This document shows positions 45,072-55,935 of a stretch of DNA of 64,000 bases, piece after piece. How positions within the stretch are numbered: the first letter of the stretch is position 1; every line of letters starts with the position of its first letter. A model generated the notes under the pieces. The model worked only from the letters and a program-made list of their open reading frames with translations, did no database searches and was not told where the DNA came from. Source of the stretch: Lottia gigantea (taxonomy: Eukaryota > Mollusca > Gastropoda > Lottiidae). Position numbers and translations under genes: made by a program. The stretch covers positions 51,190 through 115,189 of the forward strand of contig NW_008707001.1 in the NCBI RefSeq assembly GCF_000327385.1, in the 5' to 3' direction.

Positions 45072-45125
45072 GTGTCCAGTCATCTGATTGGTCAATTACT
45101 AAAATTGATTTTAAATTTGACAAGA
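45072..45125. mobile_element. CTGATTGGT-family repeat, half copy
   Basis: CATCTGATTGGTCAATTACT and AAAATTGATTTTAAAT are identical to 11803-11839, so the two are recent relatives. The inverted right half is missing. Confidence 0.55.
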
Positions 45126-45350
45126 CTTTGTAGTAGCCTCACAGCAAGTCGGCGATTTCTTGTTGGAAAAGTGTTTCTTGGCCATCTCGTGATCCTTAAC
45201 ACCTGGGTAGGTAGACCCCTTGGCCCTTACATCCTCCATCATGTCTAACTCAATAATCCACAACAGTTCTCCTAAAATTTAAAGTAGGTAGAAATGAATT
45301 CCGTTTTAAAACTGAACATCCTGTTTTAAAATATAGAGTTTTATTAAGTG

Positions 45351-45380
45351 ATGAAAAACGCCCTGGTTCTCAACGTAATG
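45351..45380 (+). CDS. Candidate alternative first coding exon (10 codons)
   Basis: ATG with G at -3 encodes MKNALVLNVM and ends at ATG|GTGAGT in phase 0. GCC CTG GTT CTC AAC is less AT-rich than its flanks. Same layout as the other mini-exons. No independent support exists and chance is possible. Confidence 0.3.
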
Positions 45381-45617
45381 GTGAGTTAGACTTTAGTTTT
45401 GAGTTTTTCTTGTCTTTTGGGGAGCCTGATTGGCCTGTGAGTCAGATGCTCTTTAAGGATTCAGGGTTAGATACTGGCATACATCAAAATGATACCATTG
45501 TACTATCAAGTTCTCTTCTTCATTTTTGGGTATACAGGTTTGCTGAATGAGTTTATCTGCTAGGGGACTTGGATTAGATACTAGTATACGTTAAAATGAT
45601 ACCTTTTTTAAATCACT

Positions 45618-45985
45618 CCATAAGATACAGAACTGTAGGATATAAAACTCTATTTCATTACATTAGTCCAATAAGATACAGAACAGTAGGATATAAAACT
45701 CCATTTCATTTCATTAGTCCAATAAGATACAGAACAGTAGAAATAAAACTTTATTTCATTTCATTAGTCCAATAAGATACAGAACAGTAGGATATAAAAC
45801 TATATTTCATTTCATTAGTCCAATAAGATACAGAACAGTAGGATATAAAACTCTATTTCATTTCATTAGTCCAATAAGATACAGAACAGTAGGATATAAA
45901 ACTCTATATTCTATTTCATTAGTCTAATAAGATACAGAACAGTAGGATATAAAACTCTATTTCATTTCATTAGTCAAACAAGATA
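45618..45985 (+). repeat. 51 bp array made from the SINE-like tail, about 7 units
   Basis: The unit is TAGTCCAATAAGATACAGAA followed by CAGTAGGATATAAAACTCTA and TTTCATTTCAT. It matches the SINE-like 3' end (ATTAGTCCACATGGTGCAGAAAAGTAGGATGTAAAACTCCATTTCATT in pieces), so the tail of one copy was amplified in tandem. Confidence 0.9.
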
Positions 45986-47140
45986 ACAGTTCTAACAGTA
46001 AAATTGTAATTAATTTTATTTCATATTTTAAGTACACTCTTGATCATTGTAATAGAAGTTTTTGTCAGTTTAGATTAAGTTGAGATGTCCATCAGGGGAT
46101 GAAGAAATTAAATCATTTATTCATACAATATCTTAATATCTCTCTCATTCATCCTAATTACTTCAATATTCTTACATCTGATTGGCTTAATTTGAATGAA
46201 AATAGGCCCTAGGTGGAGCATCTGGTATTTGTCATGCTTTTTCGTTTCTAATACGAAATAAAAAACCATCTGAAAAAAACAAACAACCATTTTTCAAGGA
46301 TTATTTGGGTTCTGAAGGATTCTGTCTACAAGTTGGGGTCCCCTTGACATTTTATCTGAAACTCATTTACAGCTTGTTCAACTGATCTCTACTATTATTA
46401 TGGCTGATAACAATATATTTTTAGCCATTGTTAACTGTGTTTAAAATTATCCATGAGAATCATTAAAAAAAGACAAATTTTGATGATAAATTTGGAGTAA
46501 ATAGAGACTAAAACTGTCCTGTATATAAAGGCTAGTAAGTGGCTTTTAAATCTTGAAATATTTGTGAAGAGTGGAAAGTTAATATCTATCAGGGGAATAT
46601 CAAACCTCTTATTGTATATTGCCTGTATAATACTCTGAATAATTTAATATATTGTTAAAAGCTATATTGATAGATGGGCTAGTCATGCAAATGTCTAATG
46701 AATTTCAATCATATTTACTAGTTTATTATTCAATAAAGAGTTGTGAATGTCTCTTTTGGTCTACATGAGAAGATGGCACATCACAGGTTTAGATGGTAAT
46801 CTTGTCTGATTTCGGAACAGAAACCGATAGAAGCGGGGTGGTTTAATTTTGTCTCTTTGGGGTTGGTTTTTTTTTTGGCTCTTTTAAACGGTTTCCGAGA
46901 AGATTAGCAAATTTATTAGGGTATTTAAACAAATGTAGACTAGATTCTGAAGCTCTAGTCAGACAATATAGATACTTATCCTTCAAAAACATGACTGGTA
47001 AATATAGCCAATCAACATCCCTGCTAAGTCGACTCTCTAGAGATATTCAAATTATAATGATAACCATTATTAATGGAAATAGAACAGTTTATCTCTAGCT
47101 GTCTATTCATCATTCACATCTTCTTTATCTTATATATTCA
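45986..47140. other. Unique intron-like spacer
   Basis: Holds the AACAAACAACCATTTTTCA repeat (46278-46360) paired with 5984. No supported gene. Confidence 0.45.
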
Positions 47141-47147
47141 TAATCAA

Positions 47148-47345
47148 ATAGGTCAGCCTAGTCTGTAGAGGGAATTCAGCGCCATGAGTTCAAATCTCAC
47201 CACTGGTTTTCTATTAACCCTCATTTATCCTCAGAGGGAAATTTCAAATATATTCATTGCTATTTTCTTATATATTCATACTCAAATAAGTCGGCCTAGT
47301 CTGTGGAGGGAATACAGCGCCATGAGTTCAAATCCCATCACCGTT
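47148..47345 (+). repeat. Two tandem tRNA-derived fragments, period about 139 bp
   Basis: GTCAGCCTAGTCTGTAGAGG and GTCGGCCTAGTCTGTGGAGG resemble an A box. Each is followed by CAGCGCCATGAGTTCAAATC, close to a B box (GGTTCAAATC). Both lie in the order and near the spacing of tRNA promoters, though a few bases short. They are probably relics of a tRNA-derived SINE. No acceptor stem closes either one. Confidence 0.5.
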
Positions 47346-47945
47346 ATCTATGTCTTTTGCAGAATCTATTCTGATATACCATTTGAATTAAACAGAATGG
47401 TATAGCTAGATGAAGATTCGAAGTGTTGTATGCCAGTCAAATCGACCAAATATTCCCCTTTAACTTTTCATCCTGAAGGCATTTCCAAACATCAAATATG
47501 CTTCATTAACAAACTTGATTATTTTCTTTTGAAGAAATTCCATATTTTGGTAAAAAAAAAATTGGTAAAATATTCCTTTGAAAGTGAAAACTAATTATCT
47601 GAGCAATTTGCTTAATTCAGGGAACTCAATCAAATAGAAACTGATTTCTGGATTGATATAGTAACTAAATTGAATTTGGTGAAAAATCTGGAAGTGTTTT
47701 TTGCCGGAAACCAAATATTTTTGTTAATGATGATTTGTGACATCTTGAACCTAATTTTAAACATCACAGAATGTTACTATCATCAAATATTTTGATTGAA
47801 TTTCTCCAATTTACAAAAATATGGTGGATTTTTGTTTGCAAAATGTGTGTTTCACTTGAAATGAGATTCTTTAAGCGGAAATTGTCCAACTTCAAAGTAC
47901 TCTTTTATTATTGATCATCTTCATAATTTCATGTTTCATCTTATA
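47346..47945. other. Unique AT-rich spacer
   Basis: Nothing recognisable beyond short A and T runs. Confidence 0.45.
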
Positions 47946-48065
47946 CCTTGACTGCAATAGCCACCTTTCTTGTATTGCGTAAAGCAGCGATTTGATTGGA
48001 TTATATGATACTGAATACAGTCTATTAGAGTCCTCGATTACACGGTTAGTCAAATTGTTTACTGT
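47946..48065 (+). mobile_element. Foldback MITE, left half copy
   Basis: CTTGACTGCAATAGCCACCT, TTCTTGTATTGCGTAAAGCA, GCGATTTGATTGGATTATAT and ACTGAATACAGTCTATTAGA are collinear with 12837-12930. The right arm is absent. Confidence 0.7.
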
Positions 48066-49565
48066 CTGTCTGGTCTTGTATTCATGTATTTAAAACAAAT
48101 TAAATAAAATCTTTAAATTCTAAACTGGAGGGTCACAATTTCACTTTTGGTTATCGTTGCAAATTTTGTATCAAGTAAGGAAAACTACCGAGTTTTATTA
48201 ATCTATCTTGTTTCTTGAATTACTTCTGATAATTATTTTACAATAATTTGTCCTAATTAAATTAGAACTATCTTCATTGACTTTTTGACACTTTTTTAAA
48301 GTTCAAAGTTCAATTGACTAATTCTGCTAATTATCAATAATGACATCTTGTCTTCCTGTTGAATATCGAAAACTAGAAATTTGACTTTATAGCCCCTTGA
48401 TTAATTTTCTTAATTCAATATCTTCTCACTTCGTATCTTCTCACTTGGTATCTTCTCACTTCGTATCTTTGAAACAATCAATTTACAGATATCATAGTCA
48501 ATATGAAAATTATAAATTAGATTATTTAACCTCATGATTAATATTTTATTGAATATTAATTTAGTTCTGGACAAGAATTTGGTATTTTTTGACTTTATAG
48601 CCAATATAAAAACTAGATATTTACGAATTCTAGTGTCATGACTAATATTTCACTCAATTCTTCTCCACTTTGTTAAAACCAAAATGAATTGATAGTACAG
48701 AAGAAAATGAGAATTTAAAAGAGTCAATGTATGACTAATTCTTGGAATGGATTCGTGGAATTTTTTCTCAAATAATCCCCAAGATTGAAAGATTTTATAT
48801 GATAAATTCTAGTAGATTTGTAAAAAATGAAAATTTATTTTGGCGTCAAAGAAGTATGTTGAGACACAATTAAATACAATATCATAGTTACAATATCATA
48901 GTTACAATATCATAGTTACAATATCATAGTTTTTTTTGGATTAAAAAATTGAAAAGTTTTTATTTGATAGTATCTTAGTATTAAATAGTTTTCATGACCT
49001 ACAAATTGAATCAATCAATTAATATATAAACGATTGTAAAAAGTTTTTCTAAACTTAAACTTGTTTTTATGTCTATCAGGGACATTGATAGTATCGATTT
49101 GCACCATTTCAAGTTTCAATCAGACGTCTGTTGCTTTCACTAAATCTAGGCTTTTAATGACTTTTACCAATAGAATGGCGTATAAATGTTGTTGATGAAT
49201 TGACGAATTCATTTCAACATTTCCTCAATTCTCAATGATTCCTCAATTTACGATGACAGTCTAATCATAGAATTAGACGTTGAAATTGTTTTAGACGAGA
49301 CCGTCTGTCTCGAGAGGCATCAGGTTTTTATCGAGGTAATGTCCAGGACTGATCACAACACGAGTTTTGATTGATATTTCTAGTTTGATATGATCTTTTT
49401 ATAGTCAATAAAATTGAAAAGATGAATGAAATATCAGTCTGAAATTCCCATATTTTGTGAATTCCAATCAAATCTGTATGAAATAAAGTGAATTGCACTG
49501 TTTGTTTTTAGTCAAATGTTTGTGAGATCACATTTGAAGAAACTAAAACCACATAAAAATCAGTT
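48066..49565. other. AT-rich spacer with small arrays
   Basis: Contains a 16-17 bp repeat (TATCTTCTCACTTCG, about three units, 48420-48470) and a 14 bp repeat (CAATATCATAGTTA, four units, 48879-48934). The 64-codon minus frame over the first is repeat-derived. Confidence 0.55.
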
Positions 49566-49566
49566 A

Positions 49567-49800
49567 GGTGAACTCTCTGAAAGGATTACTGAGTAAACTA
49601 GAGTCAAGTTCGGATGGGACAATAAACCGAGGTCCCGTGTGTTACAGACTGTGCAAGATCCCTCGACAGTTCGAAATCAATCAAGAGCAGGCTAATGCTA
49701 CTGTCCTGGCAAAATATCTCTCATTGTACCCTACATGGCATTGCCTGTCTTCATTAGCCCACATGGTGCAGAAAAGTAGGATGTAAAAGTCCATTCATTT
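49567..49800 (+). mobile_element. SINE-like element, best-preserved core
   Basis: GGATGGGACAATAAACCGAG, GTCCCGTGTGTTACAGACTG, AGATCCCTCGACAGTTCGAA, GCTAATGCTACTGTCCTGGC, TTGCCTGTCTTCATTAGCCC, ACATGGTGCAGAAAAGTAGG and ATGTAAAAGTCCATTCATTT. The first block is the kind of core shared by several mollusc SINEs as I recall them. The 72-codon frame here is not a gene. Confidence 0.8.
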
Positions 49801-49982
49801 CAAATTAGAGTAAACACATTTTAATTGAAGTTAAGTGAAATAGTTTTGAAAAGGTTGAAGTTTGGACAATGAATCATAAATAATATTAAATAAAATATTT
49901 CCTGGTGATACAGAAAGGGAGGCTACATCTTCCGTGTATAGAAAATATCTTAACTTTACAATTTTTATATAAATAAGATTCA

Positions 49983-50118
49983 TACAGACCATTCTTACTC
50001 TTTTTGAAACACCTGATAGTACTTTTCATTTGAAGGAGTCCACTACTATTCAACTGTTAATCTTGATTTTGCGATATTTTGGAAAAGATTTTGATTGACA
50101 GAATTGTCGTGCTTGTAC
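49983..50118 (+). mobile_element. Dispersed non-autonomous element A, copy 2
   Basis: ACCATTCTTACTCT, AACACCTGATAGTACTTTTC, GAAGGAGTCCACTACTAT, CTTGATTTTGCGA and AGATTTTGATTGACAGAATT follow the order of 19738-19882. Confidence 0.7.
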
Positions 50119-51200
50119 AGATTTTTATTTAGAATTCAAACAATAGTTTATTTTGTTCTAAAGTTAAATATTTAAATATAAATATGAATAAATTTGATTA
50201 TTCTGACAGTTTTCTGAACGACCATGTCATGTATGGGATTATTCTCAATCTGGCAATTTGATTTTCATGCTGAGTTTCCACGGAAACATGATTTTTATGA
50301 GAATTTGTATGAAACTGAATATAATCTGAGATTAAAGAAGAAATATTTTATGAATCATTGAAAGGTTTGATTGGGTTATATTAGAGATATTTAATCTAGC
50401 CTGTATAATATTTCTAATTTCTCAACATATTTAATATTTGTACAACCAATAACTAGCAATATTTATAGAAATCAAGTACCAACCAGTTTTATTATGATCT
50501 TATTATGGATGTTTGTCTACTGACATCCCAAGGACTTGATTTTTCAGATATTTCTTGTTATTGAACTTAAAATTATTCTATGTCAAATTTGAAAATGAAG
50601 TCAAAAGTTTTTTTTGACTTTATACTTTATGTTCTAGTGAAGTTTATGACTTCCCCATTATAAACAATGTTCATTGAAAAACACAGCCTGGGAACAGTCT
50701 CATGAAAACCAAACAGGATGATCTGATTGGTCAGTCATTAACATCAATCTAAACCTAGCATTATCAACCAATCAGATTGCTGTGTTTCTTAGAAAATTGA
50801 AACCTGAAATCCAAACACCATATTGGCTAAACGTAGCAGCTAATGAACTTTCACCTAATAAAATATTTTGACTGTAACATTTTGATAAAGAATGAAAGTT
50901 AGAATGGAATATTTTCTGGTATAGTTCCATCCATAAATCCTGCCTGAAAGCTGATTTTACGACTTTACGACAATAACAGGCGATAGTTATGGAAATCAGA
51001 AGATTACATCTTGAGCCTGAATGAGTTTTATGTTCATCTTATCATGTTATGTATATAGAATATTTGTAAATATTGGTATTCAGAGACTAGGGTGAAGCTT
51101 TATAACTTTATTATACTGAATACTAGAAAGATGTCCAATAAAACATAGTACAGAATTAGAAATCCTTGTTTCACTTGTCCTAGTGCTGGTTTCTTAACAA
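50119..51200. other. Unique AT-rich spacer
   Basis: Apart from the foldback-type pair at 50707-50800, no repeats or genes are visible. Confidence 0.45.
50707..50800. mobile_element. CTGATTGGT foldback-type repeat
   Basis: GATGATCTGATTGGTCAGTC is mirrored after about 45 bp by CAACCAATCAGATTGCTGTG, followed by TTTCTTAGAAAATTGAAACC as in the family at 11797 and 14757. Confidence 0.55.
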
Positions 51201-51201
51201 G

Positions 51202-51240
51202 ATGACCTGATGAGGATTGTATATCAGAAACACTTGTTGG
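51202..51240 (+). ncRNA. Hammerhead-like motif, diverged copy
   Basis: CTGATGAGGATTGTATATCA followed by GAAACACTTGTTGG. The core is kept with one change in the stem II region compared with 13100. Confidence 0.35.
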
Positions 51241-51801
51241 AGGTGTGCATTTAGATTTCGCTGTTAGATATGTTGAAAATCTAATCTCTTTAATATGTTT
51301 TTTTTTGTAAATATTTTTAGAAAAAAATATCAGAAGAAATTTCAAGAGTTTTATTCAATTTGAGATATTCATGTACAAAAATGATGTAAATTTCACTATT
51401 TTTAATAGAAAATTTGAATGAAAACATCAAAAATCTGTCTGAATAGGATGACTAATTTGTTTTCTCGTCAGAAATCACGGCCAGTACAAACAAGACTTGA
51501 TGTTTGAGTCACAATCGTAGCTTTGAGCGAATCTCTCGTCTTTTATCCTAACTTGTTGGTCCGTGATGATAAATGCTTCAGTTTGACCCCAAAAGGTCAA
51601 ATCATTTTCCGTGCTGCCAAATTTTCTGATAAATGAGGAATCAAAGAGGTTCTTTGTTTGGGTATAATGGCGGCATTCTGGTGCTTGAATTTCTGATAAT
51701 TATCAGGAGAAACAAAAATTAAATTGAAATTCTTATTATCTTAGTAGTAAGCCTGAAAATATTCGCCGTGTGAGGCACAGGAACCTCGTAGAATATCTGA
51801 T

Positions 51802-52030
51802 AATATCTTGATTGACTCATTAATGGGTCAGTTTTGTATAAATAGCAAAATTTTGGCCAAATTTTATTTTTGTCATGGTAAGCATGCTCACCAAAACGAG
51901 CGTTCCAAAAATGGGTTGGGATGAAATCTCATATTAATCAAAATTGACCATGTTATATCCGTATATATCATTTCTGAAGAAATGGCAAGGGCATTGAAGC
52001 AGTGTGTTAGGAAATAAGGTGATGTAAATT
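51802..52030 (+). mobile_element. Dispersed non-autonomous element B, copy 2
   Basis: CTTGATTGACTCATTAATGG, CAGTTTTGTATAAATAGCAA, TTTTTGTCATGGTAAGC and CCAAAAATGGGTTGGGATGA align with 24640-24770. Confidence 0.6.
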
Positions 52031-52099
52031 CCAAATTTTGAAATAAAATTTTGATGCCTTGGTCAATGTTTTTGTGTTCTTATATCAAGGAATATTACA

Positions 52100-52145
52100 G
52101 ATCTCTCTTAAACTTAAGTAGGGTGTAAAACTCCATCTATTTCAC
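52100..52145 (+). mobile_element. SINE-like tail fragment
   Basis: AGTAGGGTGTAAAACTCCAT followed by CTATTTCACTT is the 3' end of the family. Nothing upstream matches. Confidence 0.45.
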
Positions 52146-52661
52146 TTCTCTCGTTGAATGAAAACCATGTGGTATAAATATTCACCATCTTCTTGACACT
52201 CGTATAAAATGTCATACTGCATCTGAGAATAATCAGGAATTTTCTGTGCCAGATTCTTATATGTGTTGCCAGAATTATAGGCGCAGTATGTTATTTCTGC
52301 TACAACATGACATGATAAGTGATATATAAGATGACTGACAATTGTCTTGTGTTTTTTATACCTAGCTGTTGTAGTTGAGAGTAAAGTACATTTTTGTTTA
52401 TATTGTAAACATTACAAGATTGATCTATATCTCAATACAAACATTGTATTAAAAATACACATGAAGACAAACATGTAAACATGTAATACATGTAAACTTG
52501 TTTGCAACTGAGAGTAAGATGAAAAAGCCGTATTTTGAAACTTTGAAATCAGAACTGAGACAGACGTCTAAAAAAATTTGGAAAAATTGAAACTAAGCTT
52601 TTATGTCAAAATTTTACTAATTTTACTAATTTTACTGAATGAAAAATAGTGATATGGGTCC

Positions 52662-52975
52662 ATGGCGCTGACAAGAGTGCTGTCTAACCAAGTTTTTTCC
52701 CAATTTGATTTTGGGATTTTGATGCGCTGGCTAGGCATGACAATGTTAAAGAATTTTGTTAAAGTGAGGACTTGGCATTTGATCTCATGGCGCTGGCATG
52801 GAAGAAGTTTGACTATGGCTAGGGTAGATGTCATGATGTTAAAAGAAATTGGTAAGAATAAGGACATGAACTCATGGCGCTGGCATGGTAGAGGTTTGAC
52901 TCTGGCTAGGGTAGATGTCATGATGTTAAAAGAAATTGGTAAGAATAAGGACATGAACTCATGGCGCTGGCCGAG
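52662..52975. repeat. 87 bp repeat, about 2.2 good units plus a diverged one
   Basis: ATGGCGCTGGCATGGWAGAR, GTTTGACTMTGGCTAGGGTA, GATGTCATGATGTTAAAAGA and AATTGGTAAGAATAAGGACA start at 52787 and 52874. The next unit breaks off at 52961. A diverged first unit begins at 52662. The period is 29 codons, so frames of 136 codons (+) and 128 codons (-) stay open. No domain is recognised and both are most likely artefacts of the repeat. Confidence 0.85.
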
Positions 52976-53370
52976 ATCACTTGCCAAGAATTGTAAAGTA
53001 CAAATAAGTGGAAGTAGATCATATCAAGGGTTCATGATAAAGGTCAAATATTCTGTTCTTTATCAAAAATAGTTTGATATAGAAATCTCTCCGGGGAGCC
53101 TAGCTGAACCAAGGCCATGCCTGTGCTGAGATACTTCCTTCCTTTCTAAATTGATATCCAATCCGAGCCAAATATTTGTCTAAAACTGAATAAACTATAA
53201 TTGAATATTTCATGAGGAATTTTCATCAAATTAATAAATTAATAAATTAATAAAAAAACTTCATGATTTGGTGCAAAATTAATCTGAAGCTTATATATTA
53301 GAATTACCTGGTTTCAATTTATAGTTTTACTTCTTAGATCAATCATATCCTTAAAATCCATTATCAACAC
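52976..53370. other. Unique spacer
   Basis: Includes a short AATTAATAA triple near 53232. No gene is seen. Confidence 0.45.
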
Positions 53371-53373
53371 TAG

Positions 53374-53412
53374 TTCTCCTGATGAGGATTGTGTATCTGA
53401 AACATCTGTCAG
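53374..53412 (+). ncRNA. Hammerhead-like motif, copy of a pair
   Basis: CTCCTGATGAGGATTGTGTA, TCTGAAACATCTGTC. The core is identical to 13100. A second identical core starts 115 bp downstream, like the tandem spacing seen in ribozyme-bearing retrozymes and Penelope-like element ends. The intervening DNA is not itself a clear repeat. Confidence 0.4.
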
Positions 53413-53488
53413 CAACAAGAGGTGATTTTTAGTCAATTAGCTAACATTTAGTCCTATATTGGCAAATTAACCTCCATTTTACAACTTA

Positions 53489-53527
53489 CTCTCCTGATGA
53501 GGATTGTGTATCTGAAACGTGTTGCCA
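53489..53527 (+). ncRNA. Hammerhead-like motif, second of a pair
   Basis: CTCCTGATGAGGATTGTGTA, TCTGAAACGTGTTGCC. CUGAUGAG and GAAAC are intact. Confidence 0.4.
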
Positions 53528-53669
53528 TCATGAAATTAACCCAGAACATTCTGTGCCTTTTATAACCTGAGAAATTCCAATGTTAAAAGAAATATTGAAA
53601 CCTTATGAAGACTTCATATCTTGATATAGATCAAAATACAGGAAGGGATTATTCTTGTGTTGTTTATTT

Positions 53670-53775
53670 TACATATCTTGATAGACAGGGTTTATTTAGA
53701 TAGACAGGGTGGTATATCAAGATAGACAGGCTGGGTATTTTTAGATAGACAGGGTTTATTTCATCTGACAGACAA
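53670..53775. repeat. Short GATAGACAGGG repeat
   Basis: GATAGACAGGGTTTATTTAG, GATAGACAGGGTGGTATATC, GATAGACAGGCTGGGTATTT and GATAGACAGGGTTTATTTCA are four irregular copies. Confidence 0.7.
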
Positions 53776-54420
53776 GAGTGGTAAATCTCCAAAAACTAGG
53801 GTATAAAATAATATTTATGAAATTGAGGACAGACATTGATTGATAAAAGATACAAGATGGAGTAAGGCTGGTCTGGTGTTAAATAAACAATAACTGTATT
53901 TATTACTTTATAGTGAACATGAGAATTGCTTCACATAAAATATTATAAAACATACACCTACATTCTAATAGGACAAAATATCTATCAGGAGATTGAAAAC
54001 AGGGGCTGGTCATGGACTCAGGTATTCAGGCTTCTTTTTTAAGCATCTTTAAGACCCAAAATGCACTGGTTAAGCAGGGAACAATTCATAATGGGGTAAA
54101 TTAGAGGAACGTAGTTGGAAATCTTTGCCCACCATTATTTTTTGTTTTTCTCCATAATTTGAATTTGATTAAATTGTGTCTTTGTAAATCTGAATTTTAT
54201 TTTGTAAAGTTTGTATAAAATCAGCCTGAAGATAAATGTTGTTTTTCTCCTCCAGATTTTATCTCTAAGCACCATTTTTAACTTGGGAGAACTTGTCTTA
54301 TCTTATAAAGAAACATGTTATTGCTACTGATAATATACACCAGCTGCCTCATCTCTTCTAGTTTTGATACTGAAATTTGTTCAAGTACTCAAGCCTGATT
54401 CACACTCGAAGTTTGTATTT

Positions 54421-54660
54421 TCACCCTGTGATCCAGGTCTGATGGGCTGACATGAAAAAAGCGTCTGGTCGTTTGGATAGGACAATAAACTGAGGCCCTG
54501 TGTGCTACTGACAGTGTACGTTAAACATTTTTCAACAGTAGGCTTTTGAGTTTTTCTGACCAAAATTTCCCTCATTGCACACTGCATGATGTTGCCAATC
54601 CTATTTAGCCAAATCAGGTTCAGAAACTTGTAAATAGTTTCGTTTGATTTCACTAGTGTA
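54421..54660 (+). mobile_element. SINE-like element, most complete 5' part
   Basis: GATCCAGGTCTGATGGGCTG, ACATGAAAAAAGCGTCTGGT, CGTTTGGATAGGACAATAAA, CTGAGGCCCTGTGTGCTACT, AAAATTTCCCTCATTGCACA, CTGCATGATGTTGCC. The tail is degraded. The 94-codon minus frame over it is not a gene. Confidence 0.8.
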
Positions 54661-55830
54661 AACAACTCTTTAATTGATATCCTATCATTCTAAGACAAGT
54701 ATAAATCAAAACATGGTAAGAAATCAAGACCTTTGCCCTGAAAATAAAATTCCAACTGACAGAATAAAGTTTATCAGAAGTTGACAGGTGTTTACTAGAG
54801 ATAAACTATGAGAAATTATCAATCTGTCAGTTCATCTTTCAACTAGAAATAACAAACTATATATTCTACCCTACCCTACCCTACACTGGATTGTTGAGTT
54901 CTGCCCGTTAAAGATTCATAGAATCAACCAGACGTTCATTGAAGCAAGTTGGAGTTCAGAATCCATTCCATTCCTTAAAAATATAATCTTTAGACATAAT
55001 TCAAAATGGTAGAGAAATTTTGCATGTGACATATGTTTGATTCGATTGAGGCCGTAATTGGCTAAGACGGAACCTGTTCAGAACTCTCTAATAAATCGTT
55101 TATAAAGTTATAGTTTGGAAAGTTGAAAACCATTTACAAAATAGCTTTACTGAGGGAATTTTATCTCCGTATCTCCCATTTATATCGTCTAGTGGTCAGT
55201 AATGTTCAATAGTAGTAAAACTAGAGAATTATTGGTTGAAGGGAGATAACCCATCTTAGCTTGTTTCATTGTTTTCTTTGTGTTGATAAACTTTTATATA
55301 TTTTCTAAATAAGAAGTTCATCCCAATCTTTAGTCATATATTTATCATATTTTATCCTGTAATATATTCTATTTTTTACCAACAAAATTGAAATGAAAAC
55401 ATGATAGGGTATTAAATTAGAATTTACCATCAGGAAATTTATTTGAAATCCTGAAGATTGAAAAAGAAAACTAATGATTATTAAGTAGAGGATTTAGGGG
55501 TAGAGATCACATTTAATACCGAAAATCAATATTATATGTAATAAAACTCAAGAGTAGTATATTATATAATTATATTCTGTTATTACAAGAAAAGTAAAGA
55601 AATAAAGACCTGATATCAGCCTAGTTCTTGATAAATGACAGCCTTAATTCTTTCAAATAATGTAATGTTACAGTAAAAACTCTACAAATTTGCCATCTTG
55701 GGAATTACTTGGAAATTTGACAATCAAAAAAAACTGAAAGTCTTAAAACTTAAAAGCAACAAGATTGAAGAAAGAAAACTTGTAAATTGATTAATGGACA
55801 AAATCGTGATAAATGGGTTTATTTTTTATT
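54661..55830. other. Unique AT-rich spacer
   Basis: CTACCCTACCCTACCCTAC (about 54866) is a small 5 bp repeat. No supported gene. Confidence 0.45.
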
Positions 55831-55833
55831 GAG

Positions 55834-55935
55834 TAGGATGACGAAATTGGATGTAAACAAGGTTGTGATTGGGTGAAGATTATGCGTATTGATTTTTGAT
55901 AAGTTGCGTTGAATTATCAGAATGTATTTAATATC
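55834..55935. promoter_or_regulatory. Possible regulatory element
   Basis: Dense motif-like words: GGATGTAAACAAGG (forkhead-type TGTAAACA), GTGATTGGG (CCAAT/TALE-like), TTATGCGTATTGAT and TGATAAG (GATA-like). Unique in the window. Pattern judgement only. Confidence 0.2.

Noticed and set aside
49567-49800. Short frames over SINE copies (also 25373, 31201, 38461, 54381) as genes
   Set aside because: They lie on a repeated non-coding element and differ in frame among copies.
54709-54716. ATG|GTAAGA as a one-codon first exon
   Set aside because: A bare ATG next to a donor-like word is too easily met by chance.
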